Shown in pieces: positions 1-8,951 of a stretch of 64,000 bases of DNA. Both the position numbers and the translations under genes were made by a program. Each line of letters opens with the position of its first letter. Positions within the stretch are counted from its first letter, which is position 1. Origin of the DNA: Iningainema tapete BLCC-T55. GTDB lineage: Bacteria; Cyanobacteriota; Cyanobacteriia; Cyanobacteriales; Nostocaceae. The DNA lies in contig NZ_JACXAE010000107.1 in the NCBI RefSeq assembly GCF_014698965.1, positions 1 through 64,000 of the forward strand, in the 5' to 3' direction. The notes under the pieces were generated by a model, which saw only the letters and a program-made list of their open reading frames with translations, did no database searches and was not told the DNA's origin.

Positions 1-89
1 TAATTGCTCTCGGTCGTAAGGGATTATTGCCTCCTCCTATTCCCGTTGCTGCTTGAGGGGGGGAGTGAAAAGTTACGTTTGATCGCCTA

Positions 90-143
90 CTAATAACATA
101 AATCTTGGCTTGCCCTTGGAGTAATCACAATCAGTCGTGTCAT
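90..143 (-). pseudogene. Truncated ParE/RelE-type toxin remnant
   Basis: A 17-codon frame begins with an ATG that overlaps the TGA of the upstream gene (ATGA overlap), the usual coupling in antitoxin-toxin operons. It reads MTRLIVITPRASQDLCY and stops. ITPRASQDL is typical of the start of cyanobacterial ParE-family toxins, recalled from family knowledge. A full toxin would be about 95 residues, and no continuation was found in the three frames down to base 1. I infer a toxin gene cut off soon after its start, leaving the antitoxin half next to it. It is too short to be functional. The main doubt is how much weight a nine-residue match can bear. Confidence 0.6.
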
Positions 144-982
144 TGCTTTTGCTGCCGTAAGCGATGCACAAACTGGGCGCGTTTTTGTTCCCACCACTCA
201 TCTGTCACCTCAATCGGCTCACCACTTTCCAAACCCTCCAATAACATAGTCTCAAACTGTGCTTCTACAAGCGGAGCAGCATCTACACTTACATCCCGAT
301 ATTTAAACTCATCCAGCAGCTTATAAAAAGAATTTAAAGCTTCTTTTTCATTAACAGAAAATAAGAGAATTATTTTAGCCCATGAGTTATCAGTTTGCAA
401 ATTAAATCTTTTTTGCAACCAAGGCTGAAATTTACTATGAAATTCCTTTTCTGCTGCTGTTGCTTCTATTCCTAATTCTCTCCTCGCACATTCATAACCG
501 CGTAAAAACCAGTACAAAGCAGTTAGTGATGCACTGCCAATGTACATCCCCGGTCTAGGTTTAATCTTTTCTAAAACTTCATATAATCTAACTCCCAAGT
601 TCTGAGGTATTTCCTGCGTTTTATTTATCTCAATTGTTTGCTTTACTTTCTCAGCTTCTAACTTCTTTTCTAACTCTTTATCTCGTTGTAAAAACTCATC
701 TAATAATTTAAAGAAAGATTGAAAACCTTCCCGCTCATTTATGGTGTATGGCATTATGATGTTTGCCCATGAATTAGATGTACGCAGGTTATGTTTTTTC
801 TCAATCCAAGAATGAAAATTTTCATGGAAATCTAATTCTAAATCTGTCGTGTCAATGTCTAATTCACTCTGAGCAAATTCATAACCAACTAAAAACATTC
901 GCAAAATACTGAGTGAAGGCTGTTCTATGTATATTTCCGGTTCATCTTTAATTTTTTGTAATATTTGATATAATCCACTCAT
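140..982 (-). CDS. Duplicated-domain hypothetical protein with ParD-like C-terminus
   Basis: The start is placed at the ATG at 982. The frame is open to 1054, but that extension runs through an intergenic repeat. The protein (about 280 residues) holds two copies of a roughly 100-residue unit, each with a P-x-x-YI motif, an FL-x-GYE/A helix, an NSWA-x-II motif and a closing F-x-KLLDEF helix. The last 45 residues (E-x-GLESGEPIEVTDEWWEQ and following) resemble the tail of cyanobacterial ParD-type antitoxins, and a toxin remnant follows with ATGA overlap. No ribbon-helix-helix DNA-binding region is visible. I do not know the function of the repeated unit. The arrangement suggests fusion of this domain pair to an antitoxin tail. 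Confidence 0.7.
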   Translation of the reverse strand: MSGLYQILQKIKDEPEIYIEQPSLSILRMFLVGYEFAQSELDIDTTDLELDFHENFHSWIEKKHNLRTSNSWANIIMPYTINEREGFQSFFKLLDEFLQRDKELEKKLEAEKVKQTIEINKTQEIPQNLGVRLYEVLEKIKPRPGMYIGSASLTALYWFLRGYECARRELGIEATAAEKEFHSKFQPWLQKRFNLQTDNSWAKIILLFSVNEKEALNSFYKLLDEFKYRDVSVDAAPLVEAQFETMLLEGLESGEPIEVTDEWWEQKRAQFVHRLRQQKQ

Positions 983-1120
983 AGTGTTATTCGTAATTTT
1001 ACCGTAGGGTGCGTTAGGCGCAGATAATATGTAATTATAATTACAATTAATCATGTTCTGCGCCGTAACGCACCGCTAAATTATGGTGCTTTACACTGCT
1101 AAGAGCGTACTGTTAATTAG

Positions 1121-1189
1121 AGGCGGAGCCTCCTGAATGCATTCCCACGCTCTGCGTGGGAACGAGAAGACGAGAGCGTGGGAACGAGA
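1121..1189. repeat. Palindromic repeat, GGAGGC/GGGAACGAG family
   Basis: The element has two parts: AGGCGGAGCCTCCT, a near-perfect palindrome, followed by ATTCCCACGCTCTGCGTGGGAACGAG-type sequence in which TTCCCACGC pairs with GCGTGGGAA. A second partial GCGTGGGAACGAG follows. Relatives occur at about 2518-2640 inside hsdR, 6694-6744 and 28262-28311. Just downstream, an open stretch ending in KQLNIDADGAGGAS stops at the TGA overlapping the hsdR start. It may be the tail of a lost upstream gene. Confidence 0.75.
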
Positions 1190-1252
1190 AGACGCAGCTA
1201 AATTATCTGCCAAACAGCTTAATATAGATGCGGATGGAGCAGGAGGTGCATC

Positions 1253-4200
1253 GTGATACACATAATTAATGAGTATACCCAGGTTGAACTACCCCTAATT
1301 AACCAACTCAAACTTATGGGTTGGCAACATATCGAGGGTGACATCAATGTTCCTTACCTGAGTGAACGGCAAAGCTTTAGGGAAGTGCTGCTAACTGAGA
1401 GACTGCACAACGCCATCCGCAAAATTAATCTTGATGATAATGGGCAAAATTGGCTTGATGATGGGCGAATCAACACTGCTATTGGTGCGCTACAACGGTT
1501 GGGAACTGCCAAACTGATGGAAGCCAATCAGGTAGCCACCGATTTACTACTTAAAGGAACTGTGGTAGAAGGCTTAGACGCTCGGAGGGCGGGTTCAAGA
1601 AGCGATCGCCAACGTGACGGTAGAATTCAGACGGTGCGATACATTGATTTTGACCATCCAGAACGCAATGACTTTTTAATCATCAACCAGTTTCGCGTAG
1701 ATGTTCCTGGTGGTCGAACTTACATTGTTCCCGATATTGTTTTATTTGTAAATGGCATCCCACTAGTAGTAATTGAGTGCAAAAACCCTACCGCAACCGA
1801 ACCAATGGCTGAAGGAATTACCCAATTGCGGCGCTACTCTAACCAACGGGAAGAAATTGAAGACTCGGAAGGCGCAGAAAAACTTTTTCATTACAACCAA
1901 TTCTTGATTTCTACCTTTTTTTACAAAGCAAAAGTTGGCACAATTGGCGCATCCTACGAACATTATCTGGAATGGAAAGACACTAATCCTATCCCAATGG
2001 CGCAAGTGGCAGCCCAATTAGGAGTAACAAAATTAACTAGCCAGCAAATCTTAGTTGCGGGAATGCTGCGTCCGGAACACTTGCTTGACATTGTTCGTAA
2101 TTTTACCCTGTTCCATCAATCGGGTGGCAAGACAATCAAAATCGTCGCTCGTTACCAGCAGTTTCGTGCTGTACAACAGGCAATTCGGCGCTTGCAGCAA
2201 GGTCAAACTCGTCAACAACATGGCGAAAGCGACCAACGTGGAGGTATTATATGGCACACACAAGGCTCAGGCAAAAGCTTGACGATGGTGTTCTTGGTGC
2301 GGAAGCTGAGGAATTTACCAGTACTACGACGTTTTAAAGTAGTTGTGGTAACAGATAGAGTGGATTTGGAAAGACAGCTTAGCAGTACTGCAAGTCTTAC
2401 CAACGAAACTGTACTGAGAGCAACTAACACTGAAGAACTGAAGGGTTTGCTGCGACAATCGGGTGCAGATTTCATTTTTGCCACAATTCAGAAGTATCAG
2501 CAGCGTGATGAGGAGAGCCAAGATCCCCCTCAACCGCCTTTGCATTCCCAGGCTCCTGCCTGGGAACGAGGGGGGGAGCAAATCCCCCAGCCGCCTTTGC
2601 ATTACCAGGCAGGATCTGGGGAACAAGGTGGGAAGCAAAAGAAATATACCACTGCTAAGCAAAGTCCTATTCGTAAAGCAGCAGACAAGTCTTCTAGTTA
2701 TAACGTTAATCCCAATGTACGCCGTCTAATAACGGAAACCGAGCAATTTCCTATTCTCAACGAGTCAGAAGATATTTTGGTGCTGGTGGATGAAGCCCAT
2801 CGCACTCAAGGCAGTCAGTTACATGCCAATTTGATGCGATCGCTACCCAACTGTGCGAAAATTGGCTTCACAGGAACTCCCATTTTGGTGGGAGAACGCA
2901 AGCGTACCTACGAAATTTTTGGTGAGTTTATTGACCGCTACACCATTCAACAATCAGAGGCAGATGGGGCAACTGTACCAATTATCTACGAAGGACGCAC
3001 TGCTGAGGCAGAGGTAGCAGATGGACGTTCTCTAGATCAACTCTTTGAGGATATGTTTCGCAACCGCACTCCCGAAGAGTTAGCAGCCATCCGTGCTAAA
3101 TACGCCACACAAGGCAATGTTCTCGAAGCGCCAAAGCTAATCGCCGCCAAAGCCGAAGATATGCTGCGCCATTATATTGATACTGTTTTACCCAATGGAT
3201 TCAAAGCCCAAATTGTTGCCAGCAGTCGCCTCGCCGCCGTGCGCTATCAACAAGCCTTGGTAGCTGCACAGCAAAAACTGGTAACGCAATTAGAAAACTT
3301 TGAGCTTTATAAAGTAGCTCAAAATCTTGAAACACGAGAGTGGGAAACAAATCCAAAATCGGCAGGCTTTTTAAGTCGTGCTTATTCTCGACTAGAGCAA
3401 ATCAAACGATTAGAATTTGCCACAGTAATTTCTGGTAGCCACAATGATGATCCAACTTGGAAGCAGTGGAGTGACAAAGCCAAGGTAGAGGAATACATCA
3501 ACCGCTTTAAAAAACCACTGGTGCATCCCGACCCAGCAAAACTTGATAATCTGGCTTTTCTCATCGTCAAGAGTATGCTGCTAACAGGCTTTGATGCTCC
3601 TATTGAGCAAGTTCTTTATTTGGATCGGATGATGCAAGGGCATGAGCTACTGCAAGCTTGCGCCCGTGTCAATCGTACCTACTCCAATAAATCCTGTGGT
3701 TTTGTTGTAGATTACTACGGTGTTGCCCGACATCTTAAAGAAGCTTTGAATGTTTATAGTGCTGAAGATATTCAAGGAGCTTTAGTCAGCCTTAAGGATG
3801 AATTACCAAAGTTGAACACGCGCCATCAACGAGTGCTGGCAGTTTTCCAAGGAAGAGGTATTCTGGATATCGCCGATGTGGATGCTTGTATCGATTTACT
3901 ACAAGATATGAAAATTCGTGCAGAGTTTGTAGTGAAGTTAAAGCAATTCCTAGAAAGCCTTGATATTGTTATGCCCCGCCCAGATGCATTACCTTACATT
4001 CGCGATGCGAAAATTCTTGGTTATATAAACAAAGCAGCTGCTAACCTGTACCGCGACTCTCAACTCAATCTTTTCGGCATGGGAAATAAGGTGCGGCAGC
4101 TGATTGACCATTATATTGTAGCCAAGGGCATAGATCCCCAAGTCCCACCCATTTCCATTATGGATGCTGAGTTTGAAAGTGCTGTTAATGCTCGTACCTC

Positions 4201-4714
4201 AAACCGGGCAAAAGCTTCTGAAATGGAACACGCTGCCCGATACCATATCAGCAAACACTTCCCAGAAGACCCAGTTTATTACAAAAAATTAAGCCAAAGG
4301 TTAGAAGAAATTTTAGAAAATTTTCAGGATAACTGGGCAGAATTGGTGGAAACCTTACGTCATTTTACTCAAGATTTACGGCAAGGACGCCCATCAGATG
4401 TAACTGGACTTGACGCCAAGACTCAAGCACCTTTTTTAGGCATTTTAGTAGAAGAAATCAGCGTAGACGGTGAACTGCCTAAAACAGAACTTGACAAACT
4501 GGCAGCAATTACTGTGTCTATGGTGGAACAAATCCGTCGGGAAATTCGGATAGTGGACTTCTGGCGTAATACCCATGCTCAAAACGTATTGCGGGGGTGG
4601 ATTGTCCGTTTCTTAGATGACCATGATGTGATACCTTTTCAAAGGCAGCAGGCGGTGAGCGATCGTATCCTCGAACTAGCTAAAACCCTACATGCACGGT
4701 TGACAAATGAGTGA
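1253..4714 (+). CDS. hsdR: Type I restriction enzyme R subunit (HsdR)
   Basis: This is the motor and nuclease subunit of a type I restriction-modification complex, which translocates DNA and cuts unmodified DNA with HsdM and HsdS. The GTG start has a strong AGGAGGTG Shine-Dalgarno. Visible motifs are the PD-(D/E)xK nuclease (D161, E175-x-K177 in VVIECKNP), Walker A QGSGKS (G338-S342), DEAH box (D513-H516), GFTGTP, and a motif VI-like QACARVNR. At 1153 residues it is rather long for the family. Part of the excess is residues about 422-463, a proline/glycine-rich segment encoded by an in-frame intergenic repeat. Neither hsdM nor hsdS lies in the window, so activity would need partners elsewhere. 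It overlaps the next gene by 8 bases. Confidence 0.95.
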   Translation: MIHIINEYTQVELPLINQLKLMGWQHIEGDINVPYLSERQSFREVLLTERLHNAIRKINLDDNGQNWLDDGRINTAIGALQRLGTAKLMEANQVATDLLLKGTVVEGLDARRAGSRSDRQRDGRIQTVRYIDFDHPERNDFLIINQFRVDVPGGRTYIVPDIVLFVNGIPLVVIECKNPTATEPMAEGITQLRRYSNQREEIEDSEGAEKLFHYNQFLISTFFYKAKVGTIGASYEHYLEWKDTNPIPMAQVAAQLGVTKLTSQQILVAGMLRPEHLLDIVRNFTLFHQSGGKTIKIVARYQQFRAVQQAIRRLQQGQTRQQHGESDQRGGIIWHTQGSGKSLTMVFLVRKLRNLPVLRRFKVVVVTDRVDLERQLSSTASLTNETVLRATNTEELKGLLRQSGADFIFATIQKYQQRDEESQDPPQPPLHSQAPAWERGGEQIPQPPLHYQAGSGEQGGKQKKYTTAKQSPIRKAADKSSSYNVNPNVRRLITETEQFPILNESEDILVLVDEAHRTQGSQLHANLMRSLPNCAKIGFTGTPILVGERKRTYEIFGEFIDRYTIQQSEADGATVPIIYEGRTAEAEVADGRSLDQLFEDMFRNRTPEELAAIRAKYATQGNVLEAPKLIAAKAEDMLRHYIDTVLPNGFKAQIVASSRLAAVRYQQALVAAQQKLVTQLENFELYKVAQNLETREWETNPKSAGFLSRAYSRLEQIKRLEFATVISGSHNDDPTWKQWSDKAKVEEYINRFKKPLVHPDPAKLDNLAFLIVKSMLLTGFDAPIEQVLYLDRMMQGHELLQACARVNRTYSNKSCGFVVDYYGVARHLKEALNVYSAEDIQGALVSLKDELPKLNTRHQRVLAVFQGRGILDIADVDACIDLLQDMKIRAEFVVKLKQFLESLDIVMPRPDALPYIRDAKILGYINKAAANLYRDSQLNLFGMGNKVRQLIDHYIVAKGIDPQVPPISIMDAEFESAVNARTSNRAKASEMEHAARYHISKHFPEDPVYYKKLSQRLEEILENFQDNWAELVETLRHFTQDLRQGRPSDVTGLDAKTQAPFLGILVEEISVDGELPKTELDKLAAITVSMVEQIRREIRIVDFWRNTHAQNVLRGWIVRFLDDHDVIPFQRQQAVSDRILELAKTLHARLTNE
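2518..2640. repeat. Intergenic-type repeat inserted in frame in hsdR
   Basis: Two tandem, partly diverged copies of a CAACCGCCTTTGCATT-type unit carry the inverted pair TTCCCAGGC/GCCTGGGAA and the GGGAACGAGG end seen in the repeats at 1121 and 28262. The frame stays open and adds about 40 residues rich in Pro, Gly, Gln and Glu between the Walker A and DEAH regions of the helicase. Confidence 0.75.
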
Positions 4715-5405
4715 GTCTGTGGTCATAGATGACTTATACTTTGTTTTGCAGCGCAGCGATCAACGTAAAACAGTAGGCATCACTGTTGATCGTGATGGCG
4801 AACTTATCTTAAAAGCCCCTGTTGACTGTCCTCTAGAAGTGATTGAGCAAATTGCCGAGGAAAAACGCTTTTGGATTTACACAAAACTAGCACAAAAAGA
4901 ATTACTCTTCCAAAATCGGTCAGAAAAAGAATTTGTGAATGGTGAAGGATTTTATTATCTAGGTCGAAGCTATAGACTGTTACTAATCCCACCATCATCC
5001 TCAACTCCTCTACGCCTTCATCAAGGTCGATTCATGCTGAAGTCTGATGAACTAAGCTATGCAAAAAAGTATTTCACTCATTGGTACACCGAACACGCCC
5101 AACTTTGGCTAAAGCGTCAAGTCAATCTCTTAGCACCAAGGATTGGCGTTATCCCTAGAATAATACAAGTCCGCGACCTTGGCTTTCGTTGGGGGTCATG
5201 TGGTAGTAACGGAAATATTTACTTTCACTGGCTAACTATACTACTACCACCACGAATTATCGAATACATTGTTGTTCATGAGTTAGTGCATTTACACGAA
5301 CCCGATCACAACACCAGTTTTTGGAAGTCTATAGAGCGTGCGATGCCAGATTTTGCAGCACGTAAGCAGTGGTTAGCTGAAAATGGTAGTCGTTTTAGAT
5401 TATAA
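4707..5405 (+). CDS. YgjP/SprT-like M48-family metallopeptidase (DUF45)
   Basis: A 232-residue protein of the YgjP-like, DUF45 family. The zinc motif HELVH (H191, E192, H195) is preceded by the family's WGSCGSNGNI segment and followed by HEPDH, which may supply a third ligand. The start overlaps the end of hsdR by 8 bases, so the two are translationally coupled. YgjP-type proteases are often found directly after hsdR, and a role in turnover or control of the restriction complex has been suggested for some. Here that link is inferred from position only. No signal peptide is seen. Confidence 0.9.
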   Translation: MSESVVIDDLYFVLQRSDQRKTVGITVDRDGELILKAPVDCPLEVIEQIAEEKRFWIYTKLAQKELLFQNRSEKEFVNGEGFYYLGRSYRLLLIPPSSSTPLRLHQGRFMLKSDELSYAKKYFTHWYTEHAQLWLKRQVNLLAPRIGVIPRIIQVRDLGFRWGSCGSNGNIYFHWLTILLPPRIIEYIVVHELVHLHEPDHNTSFWKSIERAMPDFAARKQWLAENGSRFRL

Positions 5406-5912
5406 GCTTTGAGTGCTTTACCAAAAAAAGTTTGGCGAAATTCAGGAATCCTGTCACTTCAATTGGTAGCTAATAGGAGTATCTCGTTTTGGCATATAGC
5501 CCTCAGCATAGAATGCTGGGGCTAAAAAAACCAAGCCTGCGGAGGCAGGCTAAAAATTTTTATGTCGTTTAAAACAACAAAAATGTATACATAATAAGCA
5601 TTTTACGTTATTTACATTTTCTACATCGTTGCAGATTGTTGATGACTTTCTGAGCGCGTTATGATGTTTGACGACATTGCTTCGCTCATTACCATCGGGC
5701 TTTTTCATTTAAGTCTCTTCCTTGTATACGTTGTTGAATAAATAGCTATGTCATTTCTACAGCGTTCTAAAATGCCCTTAATTTTCAACGATGTTGTTGT
5801 TGTTTATATTAAGAATTTAATAAGACATAAATTCTTATAGCCTGCGGAGGCAGGCTTGGCTCGTGTAGAAATACCCTTATAGGGTATTTTGTAATTACCA
5901 AGGAGAAGGCTG
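5406..5912. other. Repeat-rich intergenic region
   Basis: No credible gene in about 500 bases. It holds an AGCCCTCAGCAT/ATGCTGGGGCT inverted repeat near 5499-5525. It also has two copies of the palindrome GCCTGCGGAGGCAGGC, at about 5535-5550 and 5840-5855, the first followed by TAAAAATTTTT. The first pair could terminate the hsdR transcript. Just before the next gene, AATACCCTTATAGGGTATTTTG forms a hairpin with T-rich flank at about 5871-5891. Confidence 0.6.
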
Positions 5913-6212
5913 ATGTTGGGCTTTTTCGTATTCTTTCTAGTTGTAGTTGTGGTGCTAGTTGTTGCTAGCGCTCAAAAGCGTTCCTCTAAAAGTCGTAGAA
6001 GCAATCGTAACCATTCTACTAATAGCGATAACAATTTTTACAGCGGTGCAGTAGGCGGAGATTACAGTAGCAGTAGCTCTGATAGTGGTGGAGTTAGTGG
6101 CTCAGATAACAGTAGTAACTGTGACGGTGGCTCTAGCAGTGGCGGCTTTGATGGCGGTGGCTCTAGTGGAGGCGGTTGTGATGGTGGCAGCTCTAGTAGT
6201 GGCGGATATTAG
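5913..6212 (+). CDS. Small membrane-anchored Ser/Gly-rich protein
   Basis: A 99-residue protein with AAGGAGAAGG upstream of the ATG. Residues 3-20 form one very hydrophobic, valine-rich segment, followed by a basic stretch (KRSSKSRRSNR). The last 50 residues are almost only Ser, Gly, Asp and two Cys, in repeats of the type GCDGGSSSSGG. This looks like a single-pass membrane protein with a disordered tail. Similar Gly/Ser/Cys-rich small proteins occur in many cyanobacteria, and I know no function. Low complexity leaves some doubt, but the start signal and the anchor support a real gene. Confidence 0.7.
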   Translation: MLGFFVFFLVVVVVLVVASAQKRSSKSRRSNRNHSTNSDNNFYSGAVGGDYSSSSSDSGGVSGSDNSSNCDGGSSSGGFDGGGSSGGGCDGGSSSSGGY

Positions 6213-6217
6213 AATCG

Positions 6218-6805
6218 CTATTGTCGTCGCCTCTGCAAGCTTCCTGCTTGACAATCGCGTAACCAGAACTGAATCCCTTGGGCAATGTCACCATTACTAC
6301 TATCGCGTGGCGGTGTAGGCGGTTTGTTCGCAGGGAAATAACCAGTTTGGGAATACATCATCACCATTTGCCAACCATTGTTTGTTTTTGTTAAAAATAG
6401 CCAGTGGAATTGCTGTAATTGAACTGGTTTGCCTTTTATATACTGGCGCTCTAAGGTAGTAAAAAATACTTGCTCTATTTGATCTGAAGTAGTGGGTATA
6501 TTTGAGCTATACCCACTAGGATTAAGGGGCAACGGTGCAAATTCGGGTCTTCCCGCTACTAACATATAGCTATAAATATCAGCACCAGCACCTGCTCTTC
6601 TCAATCGGCGACCACGTTGGGTGGCACGATTAGCATAGCTAGGTAAATCTCGCAAAAGCTGGGTAGTTAATGTTTCTATATTTTGTTGTGAGCAGGAGGC
6701 TGAGCCTCCTTGTACTTGTCCCCAAACTGAGACTGGGAACGAGAGTAAAAAGCTACAACAAATCAGCCACAAGCCATACTTTATTTTGCTGAGTGCTGAC
6801 TTCAT
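6218..6805 (-). CDS. Secreted hypothetical protein, coupled to pyrF
   Basis: A 195-residue protein starting with an N-terminal signal sequence (basic MKSALSKIK, hydrophobic core, then polar residues from about position 28). Its ATG overlaps the pyrF stop codon (ATGA), so it is the second gene of a pyrF operon. The mature part has no domain I recognise. The stretch encoding residues about 21-38 ([17 protein letters not shown]) coincides with a palindromic repeat of the family at 1121, so the end of the signal peptide and the cleavage region appear repeat-derived. Periplasmic or exported location is inferred. Confidence 0.75.
   Translation of the reverse strand: MKSALSKIKYGLWLICCSFLLSFPVSVWGQVQGGSASCSQQNIETLTTQLLRDLPSYANRATQRGRRLRRAGAGADIYSYMLVAGRPEFAPLPLNPSGYSSNIPTTSDQIEQVFFTTLERQYIKGKPVQLQQFHWLFLTKTNNGWQMVMMYSQTGYFPANKPPTPPRDSSNGDIAQGIQFWLRDCQAGSLQRRRQ
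6694..6744. repeat. Palindromic repeat inside a signal-peptide coding region
   Basis: GGAGGCTGAGCCTCC followed by CCCAAACTGAGACTGGGAACGAG. It has the same architecture and the same GGGAACGAG end as the repeats at 1121 and 28262. It lies wholly within the secreted-protein gene at 6218-6805 and keeps its frame. Confidence 0.65.
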
Positions 6806-7521
6806 GTACTTGTAGCTATCTCCTCACAAATCTTCTCCCAAGCTCTGTCTGGATTTGCTGCGGCAGTGATGGGACGTCCAATCACGAGGTAATCGGCTCC
6901 GGCTTTGAGTGCTTGGGCAGGTGTCAGCGATCGCGCTTGATCCCCGGACTCAGCCCAAATTGGACGTACTCCTGGACAAACCAGCAAAAAGTCATCCCCA
7001 CAAGTTTGCCGTAACTGTGCCACCTCTTGAGGAGAACAAACAGCGCCATCCAAACCCACCTCTTGAGCCATTAACGCCATCGACAAGACATACTCTGGCA
7101 ATTCTAGGGGAATCTTTAAATCAAACGCCAATTGCCGGGAAGAAATACTGGTTAACAATGAAATTGCAATCAACTTTGGTGGTTTCACACCAGCAAGTGA
7201 AGCTCCTTCTTGTACAGCTTCTGTTGCTGCTTTCATAGCATCTTTACCACATGTCGCATGAATTGTCAATAAATCAACGCCATAACTAGCAGCAGCACGA
7301 CAAGCACCCCTAACTGTATTGGGGATGTCGTGAAACTTCAAATCTAAGAAAATGCGCTTCGACTTAGATTTAAGTACCTCCAAAATTTTTGGTCCACAAC
7401 TAACAAACAACTCCAAACCAACTTTCCAAAAACTAACTTGCTCTAACCTCTCCACTAGGGCGAGAGCTTCCTCTAAAGTAGACACATCTAAAGGTACTAT
7501 GATTTTTTGCTCGGTGTTCAT
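6802..7521 (-). CDS. pyrF: Orotidine 5'-phosphate decarboxylase
   Basis: Decarboxylates OMP to UMP in the last step of de novo pyrimidine synthesis; cytosolic. The 239-residue length is normal for the bacterial enzyme. The catalytic Lys-Asp-Lys-Asp set is visible: K33 in FWKVG, then D60, K62 and D65 in [11 protein letters not shown]. The C-terminal phosphate-binding segment VIGRPITAA is present. It is followed with ATGA overlap by a secreted protein of unknown role, and a near-perfect palindrome separates it from tyrS upstream. Confidence 0.97.
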   Translation of the reverse strand: MNTEQKIIVPLDVSTLEEALALVERLEQVSFWKVGLELFVSCGPKILEVLKSKSKRIFLDLKFHDIPNTVRGACRAAASYGVDLLTIHATCGKDAMKAATEAVQEGASLAGVKPPKLIAISLLTSISSRQLAFDLKIPLELPEYVLSMALMAQEVGLDGAVCSPQEVAQLRQTCGDDFLLVCPGVRPIWAESGDQARSLTPAQALKAGADYLVIGRPITAAANPDRAWEKICEEIATST

Positions 7522-7550
7522 TGTTAATTGTTAACGCTCTTTTTAGGCTC

Positions 7551-7576
7551 GTAGTGAGCGCTTAAGCGCTTACTAC
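7551..7576. repeat. 26-base palindrome between tyrS and pyrF
   Basis: GTAGTGAGCGCTT followed directly by AAGCGCTTACTAC, one mismatch in 13 pairs. It could fold in the tyrS-pyrF spacer. There is no T-run, so it is a weak terminator candidate. Similar GTAGT-AAGCGCTT palindromes are common as dispersed repeats in cyanobacteria. Confidence 0.7.
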
Positions 7577-7587
7577 AAACAATTCCA

Positions 7588-8778
7588 TTAAGGTACGAGT
7601 CGAACAAACTTGTTCTTACCCACTTGCAAAACTCGCCCAAATAATTCACTACCTGCGGCAAAAGTTGTTTCCACATCAGTTTGGCGATCGCCATCTAAAC
7701 GCACCCCAAGTTCTTGAATTTTCCGTCTTGCTTCTGAATTACTTTTGCACAAACCGCTGGCACTAAGAATGTAGGACAACTTAGCGGGAAATTGTACCCC
7801 AGACAGAGAAAATTCAGGAACTTCACCGCCTTCAATTTCATCAAGAACTTTTTCGCCATGATACTGCTTGACGACTGTTTGTGCTAGTAGTTTTTGGCGA
7901 TCGCGTGGACTATCTGGGAGTTGTGCCTCATGTAAATTTGTGAGTAATTCAAAATACTGTGACAACAACTTGTCCGGAACCTGCTGTAATTTTTGGTACA
8001 TTTTAAACGGATGCTCTAACAAACCCACATAATTACCCAAGGACTTAGACATTTTTTGCTCACCATCAATGCCAATTAAAATAGGGAGTAGCAATCCATA
8101 CTGAGCTTTTTGCCCAAAATGACGTTGCAAATCTCTGCCCACAGCTATGTTAAACTTCTGGTCTGTCCCACCTAATTCTACATCCGCATGAACAGCAACC
8201 GAATCATAGCCTTGCATCAAAGGATACAAAAATTCATGAAGAAAAATCGGACTTTCTTTTTTATAACGTTCAGCAAAACCTTCCTTCGCCAACATTTGAC
8301 TCACAGTCATAGTAGAAAGCAACTCCATAATTTTGCTCAAATCAAGCACAGAGAGCCATTGGGAGTTATAACGTACCTCTAACCTTCCTGGTGTGTCAAA
8401 ATCCAATATAGGTCGCACTTGGTCAAGATAGGTTTGGGCGTTTTGTGCCACATCAGCTTCAGTTAGTTGACGACGCACTTCCGATTTACCTGTTGGATCG
8501 CCAATGCGAGCTGTAAAATCACCGATAATTAGTACTGCCGTATGACCAGCATCTTGAAAAGCTCGCAATTTCCGCATAGGTATGCTATGACCGAGATGAA
8601 TTTCTGCACCTGTAGGGTCAATTCCATATTTAACCCGTAAAGGGCGATGAGAATTCGCCAACAGATTTTCGAGACTTTCCTGATCAGTTTCAGAATCAGG
8701 GCTAAGATTTTCAACTACTGTTTGTTGTGGGAAAATTTCAGCCGTACCACGATACAGCCAAGAAAAATTTTGCGTCAT
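7588..8778 (-). CDS. tyrS: Tyrosyl-tRNA synthetase
   Basis: Charges tRNA-Tyr. A class I synthetase with the HIGH motif as HLGH (residues 61-64) and the KMSKS loop as KMSKSLGN near residue 240, followed by a C-terminal S4-like RNA-binding domain ([15 protein letters not shown] and following). The start is set at 8778 ([11 protein letters not shown]), the usual N-terminus of cyanobacterial TyrS. The frame is open further to an ATG at 8838 and a TTG at 8868, neither with a good Shine-Dalgarno. Length from the chosen start is 396 residues, normal for the TyrZ-like short form. Confidence 0.95.
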   Translation of the reverse strand: MTQNFSWLYRGTAEIFPQQTVVENLSPDSETDQESLENLLANSHRPLRVKYGIDPTGAEIHLGHSIPMRKLRAFQDAGHTAVLIIGDFTARIGDPTGKSEVRRQLTEADVAQNAQTYLDQVRPILDFDTPGRLEVRYNSQWLSVLDLSKIMELLSTMTVSQMLAKEGFAERYKKESPIFLHEFLYPLMQGYDSVAVHADVELGGTDQKFNIAVGRDLQRHFGQKAQYGLLLPILIGIDGEQKMSKSLGNYVGLLEHPFKMYQKLQQVPDKLLSQYFELLTNLHEAQLPDSPRDRQKLLAQTVVKQYHGEKVLDEIEGGEVPEFSLSGVQFPAKLSYILSASGLCKSNSEARRKIQELGVRLDGDRQTDVETTFAAGSELFGRVLQVGKNKFVRLVP

Positions 8779-8951
8779 ACTAAGAGATTGACTATTAACT
8801 ATACTTTGCACTATAGAAGTAGGTGTTGTGATAGTCATTGGCAAATTGTCTGCTTTGTTCTGTGCCAAACTAATATAATTGCAAAAATAACTGCCATGCT
8901 TTACGCGCCCAGATACACTTATACTTTTTCAAAGTGAGGAAGTGAATCGCC

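Noticed and set aside
6085-6318. Open frame overlapping the Ser/Gly-rich gene in another frame
   Set aside because: A by-product of the low-complexity GGTGG sequence; it has no start signal and overlaps two supported genes.
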